Made by a program: the position numbers and the translations under genes. From Psychrobacter phenylpyruvicus DSM 7000 = NBRC 102152 (lineage in GTDB: Bacteria; Pseudomonadota; Gammaproteobacteria; Pseudomonadales; Moraxellaceae), in contig NZ_JMKP01000019.1 in NCBI RefSeq assembly GCF_000685805.1, positions 1 through 61,060 of the forward strand: a stretch of 61,060 nt of DNA, written 5' to 3'. The notes beneath the pieces are model-generated. The model was not told where the DNA came from. It saw only the letters and a program-made list of their open reading frames with translations, and did not search any database. Shown in pieces: positions 25,889 through 34,357 of this stretch. Each line of letters starts with the position of its first letter. Position 1 is the stretch's first letter.

Positions 25889-27496
25889 TTATTGAGCTTC
25901 AGCTTCTTTAGCCATTTCTACATCAGTCGTTTCTGCTACGTTCGCTGCATCTTGAGTCACTTCAATTTCTTGAGTACCCATTGCAGTTTCATCATATACT
26001 GTAAACTCGATACGACGGTTACGGAACTTACCATTTTCCGTTTCGTTGGTAGCGATAGGATCAGTTTCACCCATACCTTTAGTCATTAGTTTAGAAGCAT
26101 CAGCACCTTTAGATACTAAGTAAGCTTTTACTGCTTCGGCACGGCGTTGAGACAATTCTTTGTTGTAAGCATCATCACCATCACTATCAGTATGACCTAG
26201 GATCATTAGCTCCATTTCTGGAACGTTTTTCATAACTTCTACTGCACGATCTAGTACTGCTTTGTTAACTTCTGGAATATCAGCTTTATCTACTTCAAAG
26301 TTGATAACTTGTAAGCTTAAAGCACGTGCAACATCATTAGGATTTGGATTATCACCTAATTTATTCATTGCTGCAGTTGAATCGGCAATACTTTGCTCAA
26401 TCTCAGCATCTAAATCTAGAGGACCGGCTGCAATAACGTTAAGCTCAGGAGCGGCTGCTTTAATATCCGCTACCAACTTATCAAGCTGAGCTTGGTCTGG
26501 CGCATCAATACGTACGTCATTGCCTTCAATGATTACGTTAGCATTAGGCGTATTTTTAACCAGTGGTAAGATAGCACCTAAATGAGCTGCTGCAGGCATA
26601 TCAGTAGCAACGTTGCTGTAAACTTCAGCACGACAGTCATCAGCCTCAGCACCGAATACATCTTTTACTGCAGTGGTAACTGTATTACCTAGGTCTTGGT
26701 TACCAGCAGTGATACGACAAGCAAATAACTCATTACCTGAACCTGTTGCTAGGGTTAACACTGCAGGGTCAAGCTCAGTATTACCGGTCACAGCAGTTTC
26801 AGCTGGCTGCTCCATGGTTTGCTCTGGTGTGGCTACTGGAGCCGGATCTTTTTGGCAGCCTTTTAATAGCGCCCAAGCTAGAGCAGCTAAGATAATTAAA
26901 CCAATAATAGGCAATAATGCCTTCAAGAAACCACCACTTTCTTTTTCTTCACGCTGTAAAGGAGCGGTACTGGTAGTGTCTGAAATACGATGACCTGCAG
27001 TATTAGCGTGAGCCGCAGCATTAGGAGTTGTATTGGTATTTGCCACATGAGCTGCTCCGGCAGCACCTGCACCTAACAGACCTGCTGGTAACACAGCAGT
27101 AGCCCAAGTTGGAATATGGTCACGGAACGAATTTAAGTTCTCACGTAAGAACTGAGGAATCGGCGTACTGCCTGCTAAGCTCTTGATTTCATTAAAAGCT
27201 AGAGGAGCAGCAGAAGCCAATAGACCTTTTACAGAAATGACCTCGACATTGTTATGAGCAGCTAACTCATTGGCAATCTCTGTCTTTTGGGCTTCATCGG
27301 TCCATAAACGATCAAATAGACCTAGGTCTTCACGATTAATCTCTTGGGTGCCAAGACGATTAAAACTATCGTTATCCGCAAGTTTTGCGGCAAACAAAGC
27401 ATAGAACTGTTTTAATAAGCTTTCATTTTGAGGGCTATGATTGTCCCCTAAAACAGCAGGGGTAACGGTACGGGCTAAATGACCAATGATATCCAT
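25889..27496 (-). CDS. OmpA-family envelope protein with one membrane helix
   Basis: 535 residues. The N-terminal about 135 residues (NESLLKQFYALFAAKLADND...) form a helical domain I could not name. An Ala/Thr/Asn-rich linker follows, then one membrane helix (about 191-212, LPIIGLIILAALAWALLKG). Next comes a segment reminiscent of BON-like repeats (about 240-370). Last is a C-terminal OmpA-like peptidoglycan-binding domain (about 397-502) with ILGHTDSDGDD, LSQRRAEAVKAYL and FRNRRIEFTV. This makes it an inner-membrane-anchored protein reaching peptidoglycan, not a beta-barrel porin. AGGAG is 7 bases before the ATG. Function unknown; structural or stress roles are typical. Confidence 0.88.
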   Translation of the reverse strand: MDIIGHLARTVTPAVLGDNHSPQNESLLKQFYALFAAKLADNDSFNRLGTQEINREDLGLFDRLWTDEAQKTEIANELAAHNNVEVISVKGLLASAAPLAFNEIKSLAGSTPIPQFLRENLNSFRDHIPTWATAVLPAGLLGAGAAGAAHVANTNTTPNAAAHANTAGHRISDTTSTAPLQREEKESGGFLKALLPIIGLIILAALAWALLKGCQKDPAPVATPEQTMEQPAETAVTGNTELDPAVLTLATGSGNELFACRITAGNQDLGNTVTTAVKDVFGAEADDCRAEVYSNVATDMPAAAHLGAILPLVKNTPNANVIIEGNDVRIDAPDQAQLDKLVADIKAAAPELNVIAAGPLDLDAEIEQSIADSTAAMNKLGDNPNPNDVARALSLQVINFEVDKADIPEVNKAVLDRAVEVMKNVPEMELMILGHTDSDGDDAYNKELSQRRAEAVKAYLVSKGADASKLMTKGMGETDPIATNETENGKFRNRRIEFTVYDETAMGTQEIEVTQDAANVAETTDVEMAKEAEAQ

Positions 27497-27896
27497 TGAA
27501 TACTCTCCTAAATAGTGAAAAAATGCTTGGTAAATTTAAAATAAATAATTCCTCTTACTCATCAAGTTTTAGTTTTTTAAATTAACATTTTGAATGATGA
27601 ATACGACTAAGTCGTCGAGGTTTGATACAAGTTAAGCTTTTTTATTTACCAAACTTGTGTATTACAATACAGTATCCCTCACAATAGTACGTTATATTCA
27701 AGTAAATTCTCAGTTAAGGCTTGTTACAGAGTTGTGATTTGGTCACAAACTGATAAAACATTTACCTATAATTTAGTCATATTAATGGGGTAATTATTAC
27801 ATAGGATAGCTAAAAGCTAAGCGATCTATTGTAAAGCTACTTAGTTGCATTAACCTAGCTATCAAGTCTTTTATACCCCATCTTTAAGGATACACT
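27497..27896. other. Divergent control region between the OmpA-like and rhomboid genes
   Basis: 400 AT-rich bases. The only clear element is the inverted repeat TTGTGA-N5-TCACAA at 27732-27748. It resembles a CRP/Vfr site (TGTGA-N6-TCACA) but with a spacer one base short. No ORF seen. Confidence 0.4.
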
Positions 27897-28517
27897 TTGA
27901 ACAGTTTATTAAGCAGTCATACCACTTTAATTATTATTATCACCGTCATTATCAGTCTCTTAGCCTGGCAAAAAGACGAACTCATGGACAAGCTTATTTT
28001 TTATCCCCCTGCGGTGAATAAGGGCGAGTGGTATCGCTTTATTACCCACGGCTTCGTCCATGCTGACGGCACTCACTTGCTATTCAATATGTTCACCCTA
28101 TATTTCTTTGGCCGAGTAGTCGAAAGGTTTTTTAATCAGTTTTTGGGTGGCTTTGGATTTTTGGCTGTGTATTTGGTGGCCATTATCGTGGCAATGATTC
28201 CCAGTTATTTACAACATAAGAATGACCCTCGTTATCGTAGCCTAGGAGCATCTGGTGGGGTTTCAGCCATCTTGTTCTCATTTATATTAATGGCACCTTG
28301 GAGTATGTTATATCTATTTGGGATACTGCCTATCCCAGCTATCGTCTTTGCTATTGCCTATGTCGCCTATAGCATTCACGCTAATAATAAAGGCAACTCA
28401 AATATCAACCATATGGCCCATCTGTGGGGAGGTGGATTTGGAGTATTAGCAACTATCTTATTATCCCCAAATGTATTGCCCCACTTTTTATCTGCCTTAA
28501 TGCACCCCTCGTTTTAA
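27897..28517 (+). CDS. Rhomboid-family intramembrane serine protease
   Basis: 206-residue polytopic membrane protein with about six helices. The catalytic dyad is Ser119 in SLGASGGVSA and His175 in NHMAHLWGGGFG. The HGFVHADGTHLLFNMFTLYFF segment (about 51-71) is the typical rhomboid loop and first-helix motif. Rhomboids cleave transmembrane helices of substrates within the membrane; the substrate here is unknown. The start is a TTG at 27897, supported by AAGGA six bases upstream; the first in-frame ATG is 29 codons later and would remove the first helix. Confidence 0.93.
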   Translation: MNSLLSSHTTLIIIITVIISLLAWQKDELMDKLIFYPPAVNKGEWYRFITHGFVHADGTHLLFNMFTLYFFGRVVERFFNQFLGGFGFLAVYLVAIIVAMIPSYLQHKNDPRYRSLGASGGVSAILFSFILMAPWSMLYLFGILPIPAIVFAIAYVAYSIHANNKGNSNINHMAHLWGGGFGVLATILLSPNVLPHFLSALMHPSF

Positions 28518-28555
28518 TAAAAGCTTTTAATAACGATTTTTAATAACAGCTTTTA

Positions 28556-28592
28556 ATAAAAAAAGGAGCGCTTCAAGCACTCCTTTTTTTAT
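28556..28592. terminator. Bidirectional terminator between the rhomboid gene and hemA
   Basis: Hairpin with arms AAAAGGAG and CTCCTTTT around GCTTCAAGC (itself pairing), with A- and T-runs on each side. It is preceded by several TTTTAATAA repeats (28512-28559). Confidence 0.88.
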
Positions 28593-28642
28593 TTCTCGCA
28601 TCAACTATTTTTGCATCCACTAGGCCATCTCATATTGGACCG

Positions 28643-30004
28643 CTATTTTTTGCGATAGGCATCTTTGAGTCCAGCTATGATCACATCTAACATCTCCGAG
28701 TTCCCATCATGGGCCACACGGCGCATTAAAGAGGAAGGAGCATGCGAGAGGGTTTGCGTTAAGCGTCGCGTCAACTCAATCATCATCTCCTCAGGACTAC
28801 TGTCTGTGGTCTTCAATTGATGCAGCATGTCTTGTAATACTGCATTGGCTTTTTGTTGGCTAGTATTGCGATAATCGTAGATATCTTGTCCCACTTTACG
28901 CACTTGGAAACGGCGCTCAATTTCAACCACTAAATGACTGACCAAAAGCTCGGCTTCAACCGCAGCTTGACGACGCTTTTCTAGATTGCCGGCGATAACG
29001 TGTTGCAGGTCATCAACTGAATACAAATATACATCATCCAGTTTGCCTACATTAGAATCAATGTCTCTCGGCACCGCCAAATCCACCATTAGCATTGGCT
29101 TATAACGACGTTTTTTCAGGGCTCGGTGGGTCATGTTCTTATCAATAAGCATGTCCATGCTACCACTACAGCTACTGACTATATCGGCTTGGTACAATAA
29201 ATTATCCAGCTCACTTAAAGCGTGTACTTCAATCTTCAAACCAGGACGTTGTAGCTCTTCTGCCAGTGCCTGAGCTCTTTGCGGGGTACGGTTACAAATC
29301 AGAATTTTTTTTACGCCTAACGCAGCAATGTGCTGAGCCACTAAGCGGTTCATCTCACCCGCTGCTACCAACAAAAAAGTAGCCTCTTGCGGTTTATCAA
29401 AGATTTGGGTCACAAGCTTTGAGGCAGCATACCCTAATGAGATGGCCTGTGTACCGACGTCTGTCTCATTACGCACTCTTTTTGCCCCAGCAAATATTTG
29501 CTCGATAACCCAGTTTAATTGATTGGTCAAATAGCCATACTCTTTGGCATCTGCCACTGAGCGTTTTATTTGACCAAAAATCTGCGGCTCACCCAATATC
29601 ATAGAGTCAAGTCCAGCCGCTACCCTTAGTAAGTGGGTTAATGCTTGGCCATCAATATAGTCATATAAATAAGGACGCACTTGCTCAACTGGCAAGCTCT
29701 TAAAGTTGGCCAACCATTGAATAAGTTGTTCGGTTAGCTCAGCAGTAGTAATAGGCTCAATTGGTGGTTTTTCTGAATCGGCGGTCGAAGAGTCTGCACT
29801 GGGAACCTGATCTACTAATGCTTGGGTATTGGGCGCTAAAGCATAAATTTCAGTGCGATTACAAGTCGATATAATGAGGCTGCCTGCGGTTAAAGATTGC
29901 AGTTGTGCTTGCGCCACCTGTATGTCGCCGCCCACAAATGCTAACCGTTCACGCAGCGCGACGGGGGCAGTTTTATGGTTCACACCGATGACTACGAGAT
30001 TCAT
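28643..30004 (-). CDS. hemA: Glutamyl-tRNA reductase
   Basis: HemA reduces glutamyl-tRNA(Glu) to glutamate-1-semialdehyde with NADPH, the first and usually controlled step of C5 haem synthesis. The 453-residue protein has GVNHKTAPVALRERL (7-21), the catalytic Cys48 in ISTCNRTEIYAL, an NADPH domain (LLVAAGEMNRLVAQH) and the C-terminal helical dimerisation domain. It is longer than E. coli HemA (418), mainly from an acidic, Ser/Pro-rich insert after residue about 65 (VPSADSSTADSEKPPIEPIT). An ATG fits the consensus N-terminus exactly. A 7-bp hairpin (CCTGTAA/TTACAGG) lies about 135-157 bases upstream. Confidence 0.96.
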   Translation of the reverse strand: MNLVVIGVNHKTAPVALRERLAFVGGDIQVAQAQLQSLTAGSLIISTCNRTEIYALAPNTQALVDQVPSADSSTADSEKPPIEPITTAELTEQLIQWLANFKSLPVEQVRPYLYDYIDGQALTHLLRVAAGLDSMILGEPQIFGQIKRSVADAKEYGYLTNQLNWVIEQIFAGAKRVRNETDVGTQAISLGYAASKLVTQIFDKPQEATFLLVAAGEMNRLVAQHIAALGVKKILICNRTPQRAQALAEELQRPGLKIEVHALSELDNLLYQADIVSSCSGSMDMLIDKNMTHRALKKRRYKPMLMVDLAVPRDIDSNVGKLDDVYLYSVDDLQHVIAGNLEKRRQAAVEAELLVSHLVVEIERRFQVRKVGQDIYDYRNTSQQKANAVLQDMLHQLKTTDSSPEEMMIELTRRLTQTLSHAPSSLMRRVAHDGNSEMLDVIIAGLKDAYRKK

Positions 30005-30379
30005 GTAAAATCTACCAACTAATTTGAGGTTAAACTGCTAATATTAAGTACTTATAAAAAGTACCGCTATAAAAATGACTCACTACAGCTTATAGATAAG
30101 GGCTTATTGGTCTTTATCAATAGTAAGCATGGCTGAGCCTGTAAACGACTGGGCTTACAGGAAGGTTTGTAATATAAGAAAATACCACTGAAGATATAAA
30201 CAGAGAATTATAGCATTGAATGCCAATACATTCACGAATGCTATACTTTTATAGCTTTAGAGCTTAAATAGCTTGTTAGTTTTAGTGGCTTTAGAGATTA
30301 AGGTTACCGATACGGAGTCTATAGGGCCAATCTAGGCCAACATTTGACAGCAGATACATATTGGCTTAGCTTATCGCTT
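30005..30379. other. Divergent region between hemA and the DUF72 gene
   Basis: 375 bases with a perfect inverted repeat CCTGTAA-N10-TTACAGG at 30138-30161 that could be an operator or leader hairpin for hemA. Otherwise no clear elements. A TTG at 30344 could extend the DUF72 ORF by 12 codons. Confidence 0.4.
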
Positions 30380-31297
30380 ATGATTACCCCTACCCCAAAG
30401 GCTTCAACTGCACCTACCCCTACTGTTTATCTCGGTACTGGGGGCTATAGCGATAGCGACATGCTCGGAACGCTATACCCGATTGGTACCAAAAAAACAG
30501 ACTTTTTGGCCGAGTACGCTAAGCACTATGGCGCAGTTGAGATTAATAGCAGCTTTTATGCCCCTCTTGGGCATAAGGCATATGAAGGCATGCTTAGAAA
30601 ATCTGATGGTAAGGTCAAATTTGCCATCAAGCTGCACCAAGACTTTAGCCATACCTTAAAGGCCACTGCAGAGCATGCTATTGCCTTTATACAAGCTCTA
30701 CAGCCGTTGATTGAGACAGACAGACTAGCACCGCTACTGATTCAGTTCCCACATGGCTTCGATAGAACTAAGGCCCATCGCCTTTATCTAGCCAAACTTG
30801 CTGACTGGTTCAGCGACTATCCACTGGCTATTGAGTTTCGACACGCCAGCTGGCATATCCCTCAAGTAGAGCACAGCTTCCAGCAGTTTGGGCTTATATG
30901 GTGCAGCGTTGACTATCCACAAGTCAATGGCCTACCTAATTCGCGGTTACTATTTACTCAAGGCACGGGCCAAAATGCCCATCAAAATAGCAGCAGTCAA
31001 AATAGCGATAGTCAAAGTAATAGTCAGACCAAAAGTTTGGCACAGCAGACACGCACTGGCTATCTACGAATGCATGGCAACAATCTAAATTGGTGGGATG
31101 CTCTGTCCGCAAGCGAGCGTCATGACTACCGCTACACACCTCAAGAAATGCAAGGCTGGGCCCAAGCCATTGCCAATCAGCGCCAGCACTTCGATGAGCT
31201 TTATGTGTTTTTTCAAAATACAACTAAGGCCCATGCTTATTACAATATTGCGATGTTAAGACAATCATTGATAGATTTGGGCTTTCAAGTTTTATAA
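30380..31297 (+). CDS. DUF72 (YecE-like) family protein
   Basis: 305 residues from the ATG at 30380. DUF72 proteins have a TIM-barrel fold and unknown function. Features visible here are YLGTGGYSDSDMLGTLYP (about 17-34), the conserved EINSSFYAP (about 59-67), IQFPHGFDRT, and the C-terminal YVFFQNTTKAHAYYNIAMLR, matching the family's NNT..GyA.. motif. A low-complexity Ser/Gln/Asn-rich insert (NSSSQNSDSQSNSQTKS) interrupts the middle. The start is uncertain because neither the ATG nor the upstream TTG has a clear ribosome-binding site. A terminator follows. Confidence 0.88.
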   Translation: MITPTPKASTAPTPTVYLGTGGYSDSDMLGTLYPIGTKKTDFLAEYAKHYGAVEINSSFYAPLGHKAYEGMLRKSDGKVKFAIKLHQDFSHTLKATAEHAIAFIQALQPLIETDRLAPLLIQFPHGFDRTKAHRLYLAKLADWFSDYPLAIEFRHASWHIPQVEHSFQQFGLIWCSVDYPQVNGLPNSRLLFTQGTGQNAHQNSSSQNSDSQSNSQTKSLAQQTRTGYLRMHGNNLNWWDALSASERHDYRYTPQEMQGWAQAIANQRQHFDELYVFFQNTTKAHAYYNIAMLRQSLIDLGFQVL

Positions 31298-31345
31298 ATC
31301 TTTGACTCCTTTTGTATTTATATTCTTTGAAGTAAAAAACACTTA

Positions 31346-31380
31346 AAAAAACCCCGAATCCAATAGGTTTCGGGGTTTTT
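31346..31380 (+). terminator. Terminator of the DUF72 gene
   Basis: Stem AAAAACCCCGAA with TTCGGGGTTTTT (31346-31357 and 31369-31380) and an 11-nt loop. It is followed by ATTATT and flanked by A-runs, so it may also act in reverse. Confidence 0.9.
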
Positions 31381-31410
31381 ATTATCTAAATTATAAACTG
31401 ACTTTGCCTA

Positions 31411-31518
31411 TTACTTAGCTCGACTGTTACTTCGCTCGACTGCCACTTAGCTCGACTGCCACTTAGCTCGTCTGCCACTTAGCTCGACTGCCATTTAGCA
31501 TTTAGCATTTAGCATCTA
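31411..31518. repeat. 16-bp minisatellite plus short TTTAGCA repeats
   Basis: Five head-to-tail copies of a 16-bp unit with consensus GCCACTTAGCTCGACT (31411-31489; the first copy lacks one base and the second has three changes). The array ends with three to four copies of a 7-bp TTTAGCA derivative (31494-31514). It lies between the DUF72 terminator and the end of the small coiled-coil gene. It is non-coding on both strands as far as I can see. Confidence 0.92.
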
Positions 31519-31528
31519 GTGTGGAAAG

Positions 31529-31810
31529 CTATTTATCACTACGAAGCTCAGCCAACGCCATTGCAATAAATTTACGCAAGTTTTTAAAGCTAATATCAGC
31601 TTCTTGCATATACACATCTAGATTTTCAATTTCATGGTGCATTTTATCTTCTTGGCGACGCTTAAGCTCTCCCATTAAGGCCGATAAGGTTTCTTCTGTT
31701 TCGGTAATTAGTCTATTAATCTCTTCATTAGACTTGAGCTCAACATTGCTAGATATTTTATCTAGCGTATTAATCTGCTCAACCGTATTTTTAGGCAATC
31801 CCTCGGTCAT
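31529..31810 (-). CDS. Small predicted coiled-coil protein
   Basis: 93 residues, no recognised family. It is strongly charged (Glu/Lys/Asn-rich) and predicted helical throughout, with heptad-like leucines/isoleucines from about 10 to 80 (EEINRLITETEETLSALMG). It ends FIAMALAELRSDK. The minus-strand ORF is preferred over an overlapping plus-strand ORF because AGGAG lies 7 bases before the ATG. It is 60 bases downstream of the Na/phosphate symporter on the same strand, so it could be co-transcribed; a regulatory role for the transporter (as PhoU-like helical proteins have) is speculation. Confidence 0.72.
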   Translation of the reverse strand: MTEGLPKNTVEQINTLDKISSNVELKSNEEINRLITETEETLSALMGELKRRQEDKMHHEIENLDVYMQEADISFKNLRKFIAMALAELRSDK

Positions 31811-31870
31811 AGCTCTCTCCTGATTTATGGTATTAATTTATGTTAATTCTATATTTTTATTGAAAAGTCG

Positions 31871-33040
31871 TTAGGCAGTAGCCCCTACCGCGTAAGAGAT
31901 ACCAACACACAATAAAGGAATCACGAAGAACACACCTAATATATATACTAAGGCATAAACTTTCTTTTCAGAAACTAATTCAGCCAACCAAGTCGCTAGT
32001 TTAATAGGTATATTACGTAGCACAGGAATACCATAAATCACGATTACACCGATGACGTTATAGGTAAGATGGATTAAAGCAATGGTGACCGCTGCTTGCA
32101 TATTTCCTTCAACTGCAAAGGAAGCAATAAGGGCGGTTATACAAGTGCCTATATTTGCCCCTAGGGTAAATGGATAAATCTGCCTCAAACCAAAGGTACC
32201 TGAACCAGCAAGGGGCACCATCAATGAAGTGGTAGTAGAAGAGGATTGCACCAACACGGTAATGACTGTACCAGAGGCGATGCCACTGATTGGACCACGG
32301 CCCACAGTGGTATGCATAATATCTTTTGCTTTACCAACCATAAGCTGTTTTAACAGCTTGCCAATGTAAGTGATTGAGACAAAGATTAGGGTCACCCCTA
32401 ATATGGCCAGTAGAATACCTGCTAAAGGCTGATCTAGCATACCCGTTAAGCTTTTGAAGGTATTAACAACTGGCTTGGTGGCTGCTTTGACAAAGTTAAA
32501 CGAACCTACCGACACCTCGGCACTTGCCGCCGATGAACTGACCAAGAAAGAGGCTAAGTAAGTGCCGATCTTCTCGAGCAAACCAAACATAATTTCAAGT
32601 GGTAAAAAGATCACCACTGACAATAAGTTGAAATAATCATGAATGGTTGCTGCTGCGAAAGCCCTTTTAAACTCTTCTTTATTAGTAATATGTCCCATCG
32701 AAACAATGGTATTGGTAATAGAAGTACCTACGTTAGCCCCCATTACCATCGGCACTGCAAGCTCAACTGGCAATCCCCCTGCTACCAAACCTACGATAAT
32801 CGAAGTCACTGTAGACGAAGATTGAATCAATGCGGTTGCAACAATACCAATAATCAAACCCATAAATGGATTGGTTGCAAAAGCAAATAGCTCTTTGGCC
32901 TCTCCAGCCGTCGCTCCTTTAAATCCTGAGCCAATCATGCCCACAGCACAAATTAAGGTATACACCAAAGCTGCCACTAATAACCAACGACTAGCCACAT
33001 TACCGCCTTGCTTGGGAACTGAGGATATAGTTCCTAACAT
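31871..33040 (-). CDS. Na+/phosphate cotransporter (NptA/PhoU-less type II)
   Basis: 389-residue inner-membrane protein with about 8-9 helices and two inverted Na/Pi-cotransporter repeats. Each repeat carries the QSSS signature: ALIQSSSTVTSIIVGLV (about 67-83) and VLVQSSSTTTSLMVPLAG (about 258-275). These bind phosphate and sodium in the SLC34/NptA family. GANVGTSITNTIVS and GANIGTCITALIAS follow in the matching places. Unlike many bacterial YjbB-type homologues it has no C-terminal PhoU domain. A separate helical protein is encoded just downstream. Confidence 0.92.
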   Translation of the reverse strand: MLGTISSVPKQGGNVASRWLLVAALVYTLICAVGMIGSGFKGATAGEAKELFAFATNPFMGLIIGIVATALIQSSSTVTSIIVGLVAGGLPVELAVPMVMGANVGTSITNTIVSMGHITNKEEFKRAFAAATIHDYFNLLSVVIFLPLEIMFGLLEKIGTYLASFLVSSSAASAEVSVGSFNFVKAATKPVVNTFKSLTGMLDQPLAGILLAILGVTLIFVSITYIGKLLKQLMVGKAKDIMHTTVGRGPISGIASGTVITVLVQSSSTTTSLMVPLAGSGTFGLRQIYPFTLGANIGTCITALIASFAVEGNMQAAVTIALIHLTYNVIGVIVIYGIPVLRNIPIKLATWLAELVSEKKVYALVYILGVFFVIPLLCVGISYAVGATA

Positions 33041-33249
33041 AAATACTCCTATTGAGGATACTTGTTTTATAACTTACCTCTATATTGCTGCTACTTTGCA
33101 ATATTGTAAGTTTTTGTCTAAAAGTTAAGGCGATTATAAAGTTGGATTGTTTCAGTTCTGTTAATATTACTAATTATCTAAACTGAATTTTAATAAAATT
33201 AAGTTTATTTTAACTATTCATTTGTGATGTTTATTGCTTATGATTTTTA

Positions 33250-33759
33250 TTACTTGTAATTGTTATTAATGACAAACAGCACTTTTCCAATAAGGGCATC
33301 AGCATCGACCCAGCCCATATCATTTTCAGTAACACTTTGTGCGGTGTTATCTCCTTGGAGTCTAAATTGCACTAAGGTGTGCTGTTGTTTTTTATCAAAG
33401 CTCTTAAGCCGCGAAGTTTTGTATTTGTCTTTATTAGCTCCTATATTTCTATCATTGGCATCGGTACTTTGCAGCGTATTGGAAATCTGAACCACCCGTT
33501 TAACAATCAGTCCATATTGCTTATGATTTACCGCGATCACATCTCCAACCTTTAGCTGGATAGCAGTTATATTAAGACAAGCTGGCAATGGTATTGTTTT
33601 CCCAACAATCTGGGTAATAAGAAGCTTGGTAATAAATAGCTTTTGCCATAACTTATTTCGATTTAATAACCACTTTGAACGCCACACCAATACAAAAGCA
33701 CCCGATTCTATGATCGGGTGCATGCTATTGCCTTTAACTTTCAAAATAGTGAATTTCAT
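33250..33759 (-). CDS. sodX: Nickel superoxide dismutase maturation protease SodX (S26-like)
   Basis: 169 residues, related to signal peptidase I. It has catalytic Ser12 in KGNSMHPIIESG, Lys87 in GLIVKRVVQI and a C-terminal LQGDN...GWVDADALIGKVLFVI box typical of S26 peptidases. It lies 27 bases after sodN, whose precursor needs removal of its leader before the Ni-hook histidine; this is the known job of SodX. It is longer than many SodX proteins. An inserted hydrophobic/basic stretch (about 27-66) lies between the Ser region and the GDVIAVN strand, and a Lys/Asn-rich loop follows the catalytic Lys. No clear ribosome-binding site; it is possibly translated by coupling. Confidence 0.85.
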   Translation of the reverse strand: MKFTILKVKGNSMHPIIESGAFVLVWRSKWLLNRNKLWQKLFITKLLITQIVGKTIPLPACLNITAIQLKVGDVIAVNHKQYGLIVKRVVQISNTLQSTDANDRNIGANKDKYKTSRLKSFDKKQQHTLVQFRLQGDNTAQSVTENDMGWVDADALIGKVLFVINNNYK

Positions 33760-33786
33760 ATCATTGAGTCATTACCGGCTATGTAT

Positions 33787-34275
33787 TTAACCTAGTTGGG
33801 TATAGACAGTTTCCACTTTTGGCTCATAAGGGCATATTGCTCGATATGTTTCTACCCCTTTAGATTCCCAAAAGGTTTCGGCAAATTCATTTACTAAAGC
33901 TACTAACTCTTCAGCTTTATCGATAGCAACACTTTGTTTTACAGTCGAGCCAGCAAGCATAATGTCATGGCTTAAGCTATGAATATGAGGGTATCTTTCA
34001 ATTAACTCGCCTTTAAAATAATCACCCCAAATAATACGAACTTCATGTTTGACTGATTCTGTATGTTTCTCTTTATCTGCGACCAAGCGTACAAATTTTG
34101 CCATGTCTTCACGACTGTCCGTTAATCCAGCGATTTGTTGGCAGTAACGCAAAACACTTAAAGCATAAATTTGAGCGGACGTGGGGTCATAAATACCACA
34201 AGGAATATCGCAATGGGCTGATAGTTGTGGGAATGCTCGGACATCATCCATCTTGGTTAATAGAGCATGTAACAT
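33787..34275 (-). CDS. sodN: Nickel-containing superoxide dismutase
   Basis: 162-residue precursor that disproportionates superoxide to O2 and H2O2. Residues 21-29 read HCDIPCGIY, the nickel hook; after removal of the 20-residue leader these become His1, Cys2, Asp3, Pro5, Cys6 and Tyr9 of the mature enzyme, as in Streptomyces NiSOD. The rest is a four-helix bundle (IYALSVLRYCQQIAGLTDS, DKEKHTESVKHEVRIIWGDY). At 142 residues the mature part is longer than the 117-residue Streptomyces form. AAGGAA precedes the ATG. Encoded between a small His-rich membrane protein and sodX, with an FeSOD gene just upstream. Confidence 0.96.
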   Translation of the reverse strand: MLHALLTKMDDVRAFPQLSAHCDIPCGIYDPTSAQIYALSVLRYCQQIAGLTDSREDMAKFVRLVADKEKHTESVKHEVRIIWGDYFKGELIERYPHIHSLSHDIMLAGSTVKQSVAIDKAEELVALVNEFAETFWESKGVETYRAICPYEPKVETVYTQLG

Positions 34276-34357
34276 AATAATTTCCTTATTATTGCTTGGG
34301 AATGGTCATAGCTGTTCATTGATATACCTAAAAGGCATACTCCTTAAAAGCAGCTGC

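Noticed and set aside
31521..31823. Plus-strand ORF of 100 codons opposite the small coiled-coil gene
   Set aside because: The minus-strand frame has AGGAG at proper spacing and a plausible helical protein; the plus frame looks like its Ser/Leu-rich shadow.
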